A stretch of DNA of 64,000 nucleotides from Salinivibrio costicola subsp. costicola ATCC 33508 = LMG 11651 (GTDB taxonomy: Bacteria; Pseudomonadota; Gammaproteobacteria; Enterobacterales; Vibrionaceae). Location: assembly GCA_000565345.1 (NCBI GenBank), contig AQOF01000005.1:1-64000 (forward strand). Direction: 5' to 3'. A program made the position numbers and the translations under genes. This document shows positions 10,784 through 21,846 of this stretch, in pieces (the stretch's first letter is position 1; every line of letters starts with the position of its first letter). The notes under the pieces are model-generated. The model saw only the letters and a list, made by a program, of their open reading frames with translations, searched no databases and was not told where the DNA came from.

Positions 10784-12727
10784 ATGAAGCTGACCAACCG
10801 ACTCGTTGCATTTGTCACCTTAATCGTGGTGTGCGCCATTTTCGTCTTATTTATTGGTGGCGCTATCAGTTTTCGCCAGCTGGGGATCGACTTTATCTCG
10901 CATTACGTCGATGGCATGGTCGAGGTGATTGATCAAGAGATGGCGAGCGAGCAACGAGACAATCAGTATTTTTCACGCTGGTTGCCCAAAATGCTCAAAG
11001 CCAGTGACGTGACCTCTTTGACCATCTATTCAGAAACCGGGATCTTGTATCAATACGAACAAATCCAATATCAAACGATCGCCACACAACAAGTTATCAC
11101 GCGAGATATTCCGCTCGACAGTCATCCTGGTTATGCCGTGAAACTCACATTTGTCCCGCCTTATGCCGAGTTTGCGTATTCGATTGGCCCCCTCTTTTCG
11201 TTGTCGGCGGCGATTTTGGTGATTGTCCTTGGTTTAGCGTGGGGGATCGGATGGTTGCGGCGGCAACTGTATGGCAGTGAAGTATTGGAACAGCGTGGCC
11301 GATTAGTTTTGGCGGGCCGCCTGGATGAGGCACAGCAAGGCGACCCTCGAGAATGGCCTATTCCCGCGAGTGCTGCGTTGAGTCAGCTCATTGAGGAGCT
11401 TAAAGAGGCTCGGCAAGAGCGGAGTCGTTTTGACACCTTTATCCGCACTAATACCTTTCTCGATCAGCTGACGGGAGCCGCGAACCGCGTGATGTTTGAT
11501 AACCGGCTGCATACACTGGCGACCGATGATGCGAGTCAAGGCAGTGTTATTTTAGTCCGTGTCGCCGACTGGGATGAGTTGGTCGCGCAACATGGTCAAG
11601 AGGCCGCGGATCACTTGATTCAAGCTATCGGTAACGTGCTCTCTAATGCGACTCAGCGTTTTCCCGATGCCGTGCTTGCGCGTTACTTTGCGTCTGATTT
11701 TGCCATCCTATTGGTCAACCAGGCAGGGGATGAAGTGCACCCTTTCTTGGCGCAAATCACCAACGCTTTAGATAAACTGACGCCGTCAGAGGCGTTGGAT
11801 AAAGATAACTGGTTTCATTTGGGCATGACTTCTTTTGGCGCGGGGGAGCGGCGTGGCCGATTAATGGATGAAGCTGAGCGAGCGCTAAAAGCGGCGGAGC
11901 TAACAGGACAAAATGGCTGGTCACAGTTTGATAAACAACTCAGCCGTTTGGATAAACGCGGCAGTGTACGTTGGCGAACCTTACTCGAGTCGGTAATGGC
12001 GGGTGAAGGCCCCATGCTCTACCGCCAACCCGTGTTTGCACGAGATGGCAAAACCCGTCTCCATTATGAACTTTTGGGCCGAATTAAAGACGAAAAAGGT
12101 AAAGTGTTAAAAGCATCGCGCTTTTGGCCCGGGGTCGAGTGGGTCGGCATGGATGTTACTTTCGACAAGGCTACCGTAGGACGTGCGTTATGGTGGCTAA
12201 AAACGCGTGATTATATTGATAACTATGCAGTGAATGTTAGTGCATACTCACTATGTCAGCGCGAATTTGTGATTTGGCTGCGTGATGCCTTGCTACAAAC
12301 TCCACGCAGTACATTAAATCGACTGCTGGTGGAAGTCTCGGAGGGCGCTTTAGTCTCGCACTTTGATGCCGCGCGACCTTGCTTACGAATGATTGCCGCG
12401 TTAGGGTGCCGACTTGTCGTTGACCAAGCAGGCAGAACGATAGTGAGCACTCACTACGTAAAAGATATTCAACCGGCTTATATCAAGCTGCATCGTAGCC
12501 TGGTCCGCAATATTCACCAACGCCCTGAAAACCAGCTGTATTTGCGCAGTGTGTTGGGCGCTTGTGAAGCAACCAGCACGGAGGTGCTTGCCGTCGGTGT
12601 GGAAACGAATGAGGAGTGGTCCGTGGTGAAAGATCTTGGTGTGGCAGGTGGGCAAGGGCGTTTGCTGGGTGCCGAAATGTCACCGCATCCTGCCCAGAAA
12701 AAGCGGCGCCGTTGGGGGAAACGATGA
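10784..12727 (+). CDS. csrD: CsrD/MshH-like degenerate GGDEF-EAL regulator
   Basis: This membrane protein of 647 residues has two N-terminal transmembrane segments around a periplasmic loop and a cytoplasmic linker. A degenerate GGDEF domain follows (the signature is FASDF, close to the HRSDF of E. coli CsrD), then a degenerate EAL domain (YELLGR in place of EAL). Such proteins do not make or cleave c-di-GMP; in E. coli CsrD directs RNase E-dependent decay of the CsrB/C RNAs. In Vibrio the same gene is mshH, first in the MSHA pilus locus. I prefer the start at 10784 (MKLTNRLVAF), which matches the family; an in-frame ATG at 10748 also exists. The stop overlaps the next ATG (ATGA). Confidence 0.88.
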   Translation: MKLTNRLVAFVTLIVVCAIFVLFIGGAISFRQLGIDFISHYVDGMVEVIDQEMASEQRDNQYFSRWLPKMLKASDVTSLTIYSETGILYQYEQIQYQTIATQQVITRDIPLDSHPGYAVKLTFVPPYAEFAYSIGPLFSLSAAILVIVLGLAWGIGWLRRQLYGSEVLEQRGRLVLAGRLDEAQQGDPREWPIPASAALSQLIEELKEARQERSRFDTFIRTNTFLDQLTGAANRVMFDNRLHTLATDDASQGSVILVRVADWDELVAQHGQEAADHLIQAIGNVLSNATQRFPDAVLARYFASDFAILLVNQAGDEVHPFLAQITNALDKLTPSEALDKDNWFHLGMTSFGAGERRGRLMDEAERALKAAELTGQNGWSQFDKQLSRLDKRGSVRWRTLLESVMAGEGPMLYRQPVFARDGKTRLHYELLGRIKDEKGKVLKASRFWPGVEWVGMDVTFDKATVGRALWWLKTRDYIDNYAVNVSAYSLCQREFVIWLRDALLQTPRSTLNRLLVEVSEGALVSHFDAARPCLRMIAALGCRLVVDQAGRTIVSTHYVKDIQPAYIKLHRSLVRNIHQRPENQLYLRSVLGACEATSTEVLAVGVETNEEWSVVKDLGVAGGQGRLLGAEMSPHPAQKKRRRWGKR

Positions 12728-13233
12728 CGCTTAGGGAAAAAAAAGCACTTCAACAGGGACGTGGATGGTTAGAAGCCGTATTATTAGTCAGTATTTTGTC
12801 AGTTCTTGTCGTCATTGCGGTACCTAAGTTCTATGATTATGAAGCCGATGCGAATGTGTCAGCGCTGAAAGGGTTAAAAAGTGGTATTGATAGTGCCTCG
12901 ACACGGACGTATTCCTTGGCGAAAGCTGAGAAAATCACCGATCAGCCTGCTCAATCACTGACCGTCGACGGTATCGACATAGGCGTAACATATGGCTATC
13001 CCCAAATCAGTGCGCTGCCTAAGTTAGTGAGCGCGCTGCAGGACACCACACGTTGGCAGATACGACGATACCCTGAACAAAACCGCGTTGACTTTATTTG
13101 GTTGTTCCATGAGCAGCCAGCGCCCGCGTGTTATTTGATGTATCAGGAGGCAACGGCTTCACAACAAGCGTCCACGACGTTGGTGATCGGTGAATCATGC
13201 CAGTCACCCGCGGCAGAAAAACAAAGGGAATGA
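12724..13233 (+). CDS. MshA-like type IV pilin with altered prepilin cleavage site
   Basis: The gene starts inside the csrD stop (ATGA), so the two are translationally coupled. The 169-residue product has a short basic leader ending in QQG, then a hydrophobic pilin helix (LEAVLLVSILSVLVVIAVPKF). Glu is at the expected +5 position relative to the first Gly, but Arg is at +1 where Phe or Met is usual. The body resembles MSHA pilin: an ALKGLK helix, a YGYP motif, and two C-terminal cysteines (ACYLMY and GESCQ) able to form the D-loop disulfide. Other Vibrionaceae carry about sixteen msh genes between csrD/mshH and mreB; here this is the only one. Whether it is still processed and assembled is unknown. 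Confidence 0.75.
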   Translation: MTLREKKALQQGRGWLEAVLLVSILSVLVVIAVPKFYDYEADANVSALKGLKSGIDSASTRTYSLAKAEKITDQPAQSLTVDGIDIGVTYGYPQISALPKLVSALQDTTRWQIRRYPEQNRVDFIWLFHEQPAPACYLMYQEATASQQASTTLVIGESCQSPAAEKQRE

Positions 13234-13382
13234 TGCGTTTTTGATGGAAAAATCATCAAAATGACAGCGCATTGAAAAAAAACACAGATCTCATTCAGGT
13301 TTAAAGCACCGTATCTTGCTGCTTACCGTGCGCGTTGATACATTTAGCTCAATTTGTCTGATTTCACAGCTTGCAGGATTAA

Positions 13383-14435
<1,053 letters not shown>

Positions 14436-14468
14436 CGTGACTGTGCCAACAAACAGGTTGTTTTCATT

Positions 14469-15400
14469 ATGAAACCTATGTTTGGCAGAGGACCGTCTCT
14501 GCAATTACGCCTGTTTTTCGCGCTTCTACTATCAGTCAGCCTTATGCTGGCTGATAGTCGTCTTGATGCTTTTGCCGGGGTCCGCTATTTCCTCAACACC
14601 TTGGTTGCACCGCTTCAGTATGCATCGAATGTGCCTCGTGACACCCTTGATGAATTAGTGATGCAGTTTCGCGCTCATCAACGTGTAGTGGCTGAAAATC
14701 GCGCCTTACGCAAACAAGTGTTGCAGCTCGAAAGTGATCAGCTTCTATTGGCACAGACAGAGCGCGAAAATCAACGCTTACGTGAGCTACTCGGATCGTC
14801 GTTTATTCGTGATGAACGAAAAATGGTCGCCGAAGTGATGGCGGTCGATTCTGATCCCTATAAACACCAAGTGATGCTCGATAAAGGACGCACCAATGGT
14901 GTGTATGAAGGCAGCCAGTGATCAATGAACACGGGGTCGTCGGACAGGTTGCTTATGTCGGTGCGCATAATAGCCGTGTCTTGTTACTCACTGATCCTAC
15001 TCATGCGGTGCCAGTTCAAGTGATGCGCAATGATATTCGCGTGATAGCGTCTGGCCGTGGGACCACCGCCTATATCGGTTTGGATAATATTCCGAGTAGC
15101 ACGGATATTAAAGTGGGCGATAAATTAGTGACATCCGGGCTTGGCGGCGTCTTTCCTGAAGGCTATCCAGTGGGCACGGTGACAGAATTCTCGTTTGATA
15201 ATAAACGTCCCTTTGCGCAAGTCACCGCGACAACCGCAGTAAAATTCGATCGGTTACGTTATCTTCTTTTAGTCTGGCCAACCCCAGAAAAAGCCGATAA
15301 TGCGCCCTCCGATCGGCCTATGAGTCAATCGTCATCTGAGCAAGAAAACCCGCCATCTGACTCTGCGCCGTCGTCAGGTAGCGAGGGAGAATCACCATAA
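14469..15400 (+). CDS. mreC: rod shape-determining protein MreC (one frameshift)
   Basis: MreC is a bitopic inner-membrane protein whose periplasmic part links MreB to PBP2/RodA. Visible features are one N-terminal transmembrane segment (about 12-30), a coiled coil (about 70-110, rich in Leu, Gln and Arg) and beta-rich periplasmic domains. The C-terminal tail is Ser/Pro-rich and low complexity. The frame breaks at 14910-14911: GAAGGGCAG reads GAAGGCAG, giving a premature stop after VYEG. Repair gives GQPVINEHGVVGQV and a 310-residue protein. The stop shares a base with the mreD ATG (TAATG). Confidence 0.94.
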
Positions 15401-15888
15401 TGGCAAATGTGACATTTCGTGGCCAATTGGTTATTTGGCTCTCCTTCATGGTTGCGTTGATTTTGCAGGCCGCTCCGTGGCCCGGTGAACTGGCGCCTTT
15501 TCGTCCTTCTTGGGTCTTGCTCGTCGCATTTTACTGGGTTCTGGCGTTGCCACATCGAGTGAATGTCGGGACAGCGTTAGTGGTCGGGTTGTTATGGGAT
15601 CTGATGTTGGGCTCCACCTTGGGCGTTCGAGGGATGACCATGGCCATTTTGATATATATTGTCGCGCTTAATTTTCAATTACTGCGCAATATGTCCTATT
15701 GGCACCAAGCGCTTTTACTGTCTTTACTGACCTTGGCTGGAAAATTGATCGAGTTCTGGGCGGAGTATTTAGTCTCTAACGTACAGTTTAACCCTGAACA
15801 GCTTTGGGCGGGTGTGCTTAACTTCATACTGTGGCCCTGGGTGTTCTTACTATTGCGCCGGTTACGCCGTCGGTTTGCCATTCGTTAG
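15400..15888 (+). CDS. mreD: rod shape-determining protein MreD
   Basis: MreD is a small polytopic membrane partner of MreC in the elongation machinery. The 162-residue protein has about five to six hydrophobic segments and ends in a short Arg-rich tail, as in E. coli. Its start overlaps the mreC stop (TAATG), indicating coupled translation. It is intact and is followed closely by maf. Confidence 0.95.
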   Translation: MANVTFRGQLVIWLSFMVALILQAAPWPGELAPFRPSWVLLVAFYWVLALPHRVNVGTALVVGLLWDLMLGSTLGVRGMTMAILIYIVALNFQLLRNMSYWHQALLLSLLTLAGKLIEFWAEYLVSNVQFNPEQLWAGVLNFILWPWVFLLLRRLRRRFAIR

Positions 15889-15897
15889 CGAGGGACT

Positions 15898-16463
15898 ATG
15901 CATTGTGATTTATACCTGGCCTCGGGATCGCCTCGACGCATGAACTGCTCACCGAAATGGGCGTCAACTTTTCCCGTGTCGTCATCGATGTAGAGGAAAA
16001 ACAAAACGCGAGCGAATCGCCCTATGCCTATGTCTCACGCTTGTCGCAAGATAAAGCGCGAGCCGGCGTGATACAAACGGGTGGGCACATCCCGGTACTT
16101 GGCGCGGATACCATTGTGGTTGATGGTGACCAAGTACTGGAAAAGCCGATAGATCAAGCCGATGCAACCCGGATGCTTAAACAGCTGTCTGGGCGAGAGC
16201 ATCAAGTGATGACGGCCGTGACAGTGGCAAATGCCATCAAGCAAGTCACCACCGTTGTCACCACCAAAGTCTGGTTTTGTTCACTGACGGATAAGATGAT
16301 TGATGCTTATTGGCAGTCGGGGGAACCCGCGGATAAAGCCGGTGCATACGCGATTCAAGGATTGGGCGGTAAGTTTGTGACCCGTATCGATGGAAGCTAT
16401 CACGCCGTCGTTGGTTTGCCACTGTATGAAACCGAGCAACTGCTCAAACAATTTTCGGTCTGA
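15898..16463 (+). CDS. maf: Maf-family dTTP/UTP pyrophosphatase, YhdE (one frameshift)
   Basis: Maf proteins hydrolyse dTTP, UTP and some modified nucleotides to monophosphates. The ATG at 15898 has GAGGG upstream and encodes MHCDLYLASGSPRR, the family N-terminus with its SxSPRR motif. The frame breaks at 15939, where CGCCAT reads CGCAT. After repair the protein continues HELLTEMGV and includes GADTIV, EKP and KAGAYAIQG, totalling 188 residues. It lies between mreD and rng, the order seen in E. coli. Confidence 0.93.
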
Positions 16464-16513
16464 GCGCACCAACGAGTGGCGCTAGGCCCCACTTTTGAGA
16501 CATCGGGGAAACC

Positions 16514-17983
16514 ATGAGTGCGGAACTGTTAATAAACGTCACACCCAGTGAAACGAGGGTGGCGATGGTAGAGGGGGGCAACCTCCAAGAAATTCACATA
16601 GAACGTGAAGCGAAACGCGGAATTGTAGGCAATATCTACAAAGGTAAGGTCAGTCGTGTTTTGCCTGGAATGCAGGCAGCCTTTGTCGATATTGGCTTAG
16701 AGAAGGCCGCGTTTTTACACGCCTCTGATATTGTTCCTCATACCGAATGCGTATCAGAAAACGAGAAACAGCAATTTCAAGTTCGCGATATCTCCGAACT
16801 TGTCCGTCAAGGGCAAGATATTGTGGTGCAGGTGGTGAAAGATCCGCTAGGCACAAAAGGCGCGCGTTTAACCACTGACATTACCTTGCCCTCGCGCTAT
16901 CTGGTTTTCATGCCTGGCGCTGCCCATGTGGGCGTATCGCAACGGATCGAGAGCGAATATGAGCGCAAACGCCTAAAAAGCATCGTCAGTGAGTATTGTG
17001 ACGAGCTGGGTGGCTTTATTATTCGCACGGCCGCTGAGGGCGCAACAGATAATGAAATGGCGCAAGATGCCGCCTTTTTAAAGCGATTATGGAACAAGGT
17101 ATTAGAGCGACGCGCCCGATATAAAACCAAGTCCATGCTGTATGGCGAGCTTGCGTTGGCGCAGCGCATTGTCCGTGACTTTGTCGGCACTGAGTTAGAC
17201 TTGATTCGGGTCGATTCCAAACAGGCCTATGAAAAGCTACAAGAGTTTACCTCCGAATTTGTGCCTGAATTAGCCGATAAGTTGGCGTATTACGACGGAC
17301 AAGCGCCCATCTTTGATATGTATGACACGGAAAACGAAATTCAACGATCGTTAGAGCGTAAAGTACAGCTAAAATCGGGCGGCTACCTGATCATCGACCA
17401 GACGGAAGCGATGACCACCATCGACATTAATACCGGCGCCTTTGTTGGACGCCGCAACCTCGATGAAACCATTTTTAATACCAACATTGAAGCCACTCGC
17501 GCTATTGCACGCCAGCTTCGGATGAGAAATCTGGGCGGGATCATCATTATCGACTTTATCGATATGAGCACGGATGAGCATCGCCGTCGTGTGCTGCACT
17601 CGCTTGAGCAGGCATTGAGCCAAGACAGAGTAAAAACCAACATTAATGGCTTTACCCAGTTAGGCTTGGTCGAAATGACCCGTAAGCGGACACGAGAAAG
17701 TATCGAACACGTGCTGTGTGGCGGGTGTCCAACGTGTGATGGGCGTGGCTCGGTCAAAACCGTGGAAACCGTCTGTTATGAGGTGTTGCGAGAAATCACT
17801 CGGGTCAATCGTACCTATGATGCGGATAAGTTTGTTGTCTATGCCGCGCCGGCAGTCATTGAAGCCCTTGCCGGCGAAGACTCTCACCTTGTGGCTGAAT
17901 TGGAAATATTTATTAGTAAGCAAGTCAAAGTGAAGTCAGAGCCTTTGTATACACAAGAACAGTTTGACGTAGTAATGATGTAA
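16514..17983 (+). CDS. rng: ribonuclease G
   Basis: RNase G is an endoribonuclease of the RNase E/G family that matures the 5' end of 16S rRNA and decays some mRNAs. At 489 residues it is the same length as the E. coli enzyme. It has an N-terminal S1 RNA-binding region (IYKGKVSRVLPGMQAAFVDIG, about 38-58), the catalytic aspartates in TIDINTGAF and IIIDFIDM, and the zinc-link CPTCDGRG. It follows maf by 50 bp and precedes yhdP by 3 bp. The gene is intact. Confidence 0.98.
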   Translation: MSAELLINVTPSETRVAMVEGGNLQEIHIEREAKRGIVGNIYKGKVSRVLPGMQAAFVDIGLEKAAFLHASDIVPHTECVSENEKQQFQVRDISELVRQGQDIVVQVVKDPLGTKGARLTTDITLPSRYLVFMPGAAHVGVSQRIESEYERKRLKSIVSEYCDELGGFIIRTAAEGATDNEMAQDAAFLKRLWNKVLERRARYKTKSMLYGELALAQRIVRDFVGTELDLIRVDSKQAYEKLQEFTSEFVPELADKLAYYDGQAPIFDMYDTENEIQRSLERKVQLKSGGYLIIDQTEAMTTIDINTGAFVGRRNLDETIFNTNIEATRAIARQLRMRNLGGIIIIDFIDMSTDEHRRRVLHSLEQALSQDRVKTNINGFTQLGLVEMTRKRTRESIEHVLCGGCPTCDGRGSVKTVETVCYEVLREITRVNRTYDADKFVVYAAPAVIEALAGEDSHLVAELEIFISKQVKVKSEPLYTQEQFDVVMM

Positions 17984-17986
17984 GCC

Positions 17987-20900
17987 ATGGCTTGGGTGAG
18001 AAAAAGTGTCAGCTGGTTAATGACCAGCGTGATCAGCATGATAGTCATCACCGCCTTATTGATAGGCGGTTTGCGTTTTCTATTGCCCAATGTTGAGCTT
18101 TTGCAAGCGCCGTTACGACAATGGGTGTCTGAGCAGACGGGATTCAGTGCGCAACTTGAGGGCATTGCCGGGCAATGGCGTAATTTGACCCCTTCACTGA
18201 CATTAAAAAATGTCTCTCTAGCGACGAGCGATAATGGATCGGCGCTTTTGACGGCTCAGCATATTGATTTACAGCTTGATGTCTCCGCAACACTGATGCG
18301 TTGGCAACCGGTTTTTTCTCATGTAACACTCGATGGCCTGGTGCTGGATACCGGTCAGTTGCCAGAAAAAGACACGGGTACCAATGTGCGTGCCCGGCTT
18401 GAAGATCTCTTCCTTGCCCGTTTGGGCCAATTCTCGATACCGAATGCCAAAGTCATCCTGGTGACCCCATCGCTTGAAACAGAAGTATTAACTATCAAGG
18501 ATCTCTTTTGGCGTAATCAAGCAGGACAACATCAGGTACAAGCGCGAATTGGGGTGAAAGGCACCCAGTTAGAAGCCGTGCGTGTTAAAGCCGCTTTCAC
18601 TGAAACCCACGGCGTCGACACCCTGACTGGCGATTTTTATCTTGCCAGTGAAGCGATGGATCTCGCGCCGTGGCTCACGCAAACATTAACGCCCTCAGTG
18701 ACCATTGATGCGGCGCGTTTAGATGCCCAAGCCTGGGTGCGCGTGGAACGCGGCCAACCCCGTGATGCGTTGTTATCGATTGATGATCTCGCGCTTAAAT
18801 GGCATGACAGCACGGAAGAGGCAAAAACCTGGGCGGTGAAAGATAGCCAAGTCCAACTGACCGCAGAAGGCAAACGTGCGTGGCGCGTGGATACGGACGG
18901 AATATGGGTGAAGCAAAATGCCACCACAGCCCCTGCGATTTCTCGGCTGTCATGGCAAGGAACGAACGAGCGTTGGCGTCTCAATGCGGCCGACCTGGAT
19001 ATTGCCTTATTACAGCCTTTACTCGGCTTGGTCAGTCAGTCGGAACAACAGCACCGTATAGCGGCCGCGCTGGCACCGGCGGGCCAGGTTGAATCCCTCG
19101 CATTGAGCAAACAACCGACAACGCCGCTACGCTATCAAGCGACACTGACCGAGGTGTCGGCCGAACGCTGGGGGTATTTCCCGGCGTTTCATGGCTTAAA
19201 TGCTACCCTATCTGGCGAGGGAGGACGTGGTCAGGCACAGCTTGAACTTGGCGCGCAGTCGCTGCCATACGGCGACTTTTTTCAAGCGCCTTTGCCACTT
19301 GAACAAGGTCAGCTCACCCTCAATTGGCAACCGACGAGCCAAGGCGTATCGATTTGGAGCGAAAAGGCAGCGGTCACCGGTGCAGATGTTCACGGAACCG
19401 GCGCCTTTCGTCTTGATATTCCCAAGCAGGGGGCGCCATTTCTTGCGCTTTACGCCCATGCCGATGTGACCGATGCCGGACAAACGTGGCGTTATTTGCC
19501 AACGCGCGCCCTGCCTGAATCACTGACCGGATATTTATCACGTGCCATTCAAGGAGGCCAAGCCGAGGGTAGTGAAATCCTTTGGTTTGGTGCCCTAGAT
19601 AGTTTTCCATACCGTGAGCATGATGGTATTTTTCAAGCCAAAGTGCCGCTGCGCAATGGGGCATTTAGCTTTGATACCGCCTGGCCGACGCTGACAGAGC
19701 TTGATGCGACACTCTTGTTCGACAACGCAGGCCTGACGATTGAGGGTGATCATGTTCGCTTAAACGATGCCGTCAGTCGTCAGGTTCAGGCAAACATTGT
19801 CGACATGACCGAGGCAGACAGTCGCCTTGAACTCAAGGCCTCGCTCTCGGCGACAGGAGACGCGGTACACCGCTATATGCTGGCCACCCCATTAGTGGAT
19901 ACGGTCGGTGCCGCCTTAACCCATATCAACGTCGACGGATTAGTCAATGCGCAGTTAGGTTTATCGATCCCGCTTGATGGTGAGCAACCTCATGCAAGCG
20001 GCAAGGTGGACTTTGCGGGTAACCAAGTCAGGATTCAAACGCCTGCTATGGCCTTGGACAATGTCTCGGGGGCACTGGCGTTTGACGACGATGGCATCAC
20101 GGCCCAATCGATGAGTGCTCAGTGGCTGGGGCAAGCTATCAACCTAGATCTTGCGGGCGAAGCTGCCTCTGCCGGCTATCAGTTGGATGTAGGTATCGAG
20201 GCGGATTGGGACATAGTGCCATTGCTGAACCAGTTATCGCTGCCGCTCAAGCCTTACCTTTCTGGTGGCGCACGTTGGCAGGCTGGGCTCGATCTTACCC
20301 TTCATGATACGGGGTTTGACTACCAGCTCGGCATTGATGTCGATACGACACCACTGCAATCAACGCTGCCTGCGCCGCTTCACAAACCGCGCTGGCAAAA
20401 AGGGCAGGCGCATATAGAAGCAAGCGGTAACCGTGAAGGGTTAACGGGGCGCGTACAGTTGCCAAATGTGAATTATCAAGCACGAATTAATACCCAAGGT
20501 GCGACCCCAGAATTTGTGTCCAGTCAGTGGCAAGTTGGCGATAAACAACCCACACTCCTCGCCACTCGCGGTCATCGCTTTGATCTGGCACTTGCACGCT
20601 TGGATGTAGACGCGTGGCACGCAGTGTGGAAACACGTGCGGCAAGCATGGCCGGATCGGCAACATCAATACCCTGGCTTACCGATACCGCAACGTGTGAA
20701 TGTCAAAGTCGATCAACTCTCGGCCGGGAAGCTCGCTTTTCATGACTTATCAGTGGCCGCGCGTCAAAAAGCGAAGGGATGGCATGTGCTGGTCGGCAGT
20801 CAAGAGCTCAGCGGACAAGCAAACTGGCCAATAGAAGGTCGTTTAGCTGTCGATATTGATCACTGGCATATCCATCGACAGCCGTCCGACCAGACCCAAC

Positions 20901-21844
20901 CTACCGACGCACCACTCTTTCAGCCTGTGGATCCCCAAGCCACGGCTGCAGACAAAGCCTTACTGGCGGCCATTCCACCATCACGCCTCACGATTGATGA
21001 TCTTTGGTTAGAAGGGTATCGACTGGGACGTGTCGAGGCCGTTGTCAATAAACACGATCAGCAGCTAACACTGTCGTCACTGACGGTAAAAAGCGGCAAT
21101 AACCATGCAGCGGTCAATGGGCATTGGCGGATAGATAAACAAGGGCGCCATCAAACCGCATTGACGTTAGCACTGGGTGGCGAAAGTACCTCGGATCTCA
21201 TGGGACGATTTGGCGTCAGTGGTGGGATCCAAGATGCAAGTTTTACCACCCAAGCCGCACTGAATTATGCCGGTTTACCTTGGCAAGCTGATATATCCAG
21301 CCTCAATGGCGAGGTAAGTGCGGATATCCAAGACGGTTATATCAGTGGTGTTGGTGGCGCGGGCAAACTGTTAGGGTTATTTAGCTTAGATTCTATTTTG
21401 CGTAAAATTCAGCTCGATTTCTCGGGCGTGTTTGACGATGGGCTGGCGTTTGATGACATCACGGGGCGGGCCGTGATCACAAATGGCGTCTTGGTCACCG
21501 ATAATATCCGCATGGATGGCATTGCCGGTGATATGGTTATCAAAGGTATTGCCAATTTAGTGGAAAACCAAGTCAATGCGGATGTGCGTTTTACGCCGGA
21601 TATTACCTCAGGGATCCCGGTATTAAGTGCCTTTGCGGTTACGCCGCAAACCGCGCTGTATGTACTCGCGGTGACGACAGCAATTTCTCCGGTGATGGAT
21701 GTGTTTACCCAAGTACGCTACCAGGTGACAGGTTCGATTGGCACACCAGATATTCGGGAAGTGTCGCGTAACCAAGAAGCGTTAGCCCTTCCCCCCGAAG
21801 CGACTGAACGATTGCGCGAGCAGGCAGAAAAAGCCAAGGAGTGA
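17987..21844 (+). CDS. yhdP: AsmA-like envelope protein YhdP
   Basis: YhdP is a very large AsmA/TamB-related protein that, with TamB and YdbH, is implicated in moving phospholipids from inner to outer membrane. The 1285-residue product has a single N-terminal transmembrane anchor (about 12-33), then a very long beta-rich periplasmic part without catalytic motifs, as expected for a lipid-transfer groove. It ends in a short charged helix. It starts 3 bp after rng and stops 2 bp before the nitrilase gene. It is the longest gene here, yet it carries no frame break. Confidence 0.93.
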   Translation: MAWVRKSVSWLMTSVISMIVITALLIGGLRFLLPNVELLQAPLRQWVSEQTGFSAQLEGIAGQWRNLTPSLTLKNVSLATSDNGSALLTAQHIDLQLDVSATLMRWQPVFSHVTLDGLVLDTGQLPEKDTGTNVRARLEDLFLARLGQFSIPNAKVILVTPSLETEVLTIKDLFWRNQAGQHQVQARIGVKGTQLEAVRVKAAFTETHGVDTLTGDFYLASEAMDLAPWLTQTLTPSVTIDAARLDAQAWVRVERGQPRDALLSIDDLALKWHDSTEEAKTWAVKDSQVQLTAEGKRAWRVDTDGIWVKQNATTAPAISRLSWQGTNERWRLNAADLDIALLQPLLGLVSQSEQQHRIAAALAPAGQVESLALSKQPTTPLRYQATLTEVSAERWGYFPAFHGLNATLSGEGGRGQAQLELGAQSLPYGDFFQAPLPLEQGQLTLNWQPTSQGVSIWSEKAAVTGADVHGTGAFRLDIPKQGAPFLALYAHADVTDAGQTWRYLPTRALPESLTGYLSRAIQGGQAEGSEILWFGALDSFPYREHDGIFQAKVPLRNGAFSFDTAWPTLTELDATLLFDNAGLTIEGDHVRLNDAVSRQVQANIVDMTEADSRLELKASLSATGDAVHRYMLATPLVDTVGAALTHINVDGLVNAQLGLSIPLDGEQPHASGKVDFAGNQVRIQTPAMALDNVSGALAFDDDGITAQSMSAQWLGQAINLDLAGEAASAGYQLDVGIEADWDIVPLLNQLSLPLKPYLSGGARWQAGLDLTLHDTGFDYQLGIDVDTTPLQSTLPAPLHKPRWQKGQAHIEASGNREGLTGRVQLPNVNYQARINTQGATPEFVSSQWQVGDKQPTLLATRGHRFDLALARLDVDAWHAVWKHVRQAWPDRQHQYPGLPIPQRVNVKVDQLSAGKLAFHDLSVAARQKAKGWHVLVGSQELSGQANWPIEGRLAVDIDHWHIHRQPSDQTQPTDAPLFQPVDPQATAADKALLAAIPPSRLTIDDLWLEGYRLGRVEAVVNKHDQQLTLSSLTVKSGNNHAAVNGHWRIDKQGRHQTALTLALGGESTSDLMGRFGVSGGIQDASFTTQAALNYAGLPWQADISSLNGEVSADIQDGYISGVGGAGKLLGLFSLDSILRKIQLDFSGVFDDGLAFDDITGRAVITNGVLVTDNIRMDGIAGDMVIKGIANLVENQVNADVRFTPDITSGIPVLSAFAVTPQTALYVLAVTTAISPVMDVFTQVRYQVTGSIGTPDIREVSRNQEALALPPEATERLREQAEKAKE

Positions 21845-21846
21845 GC

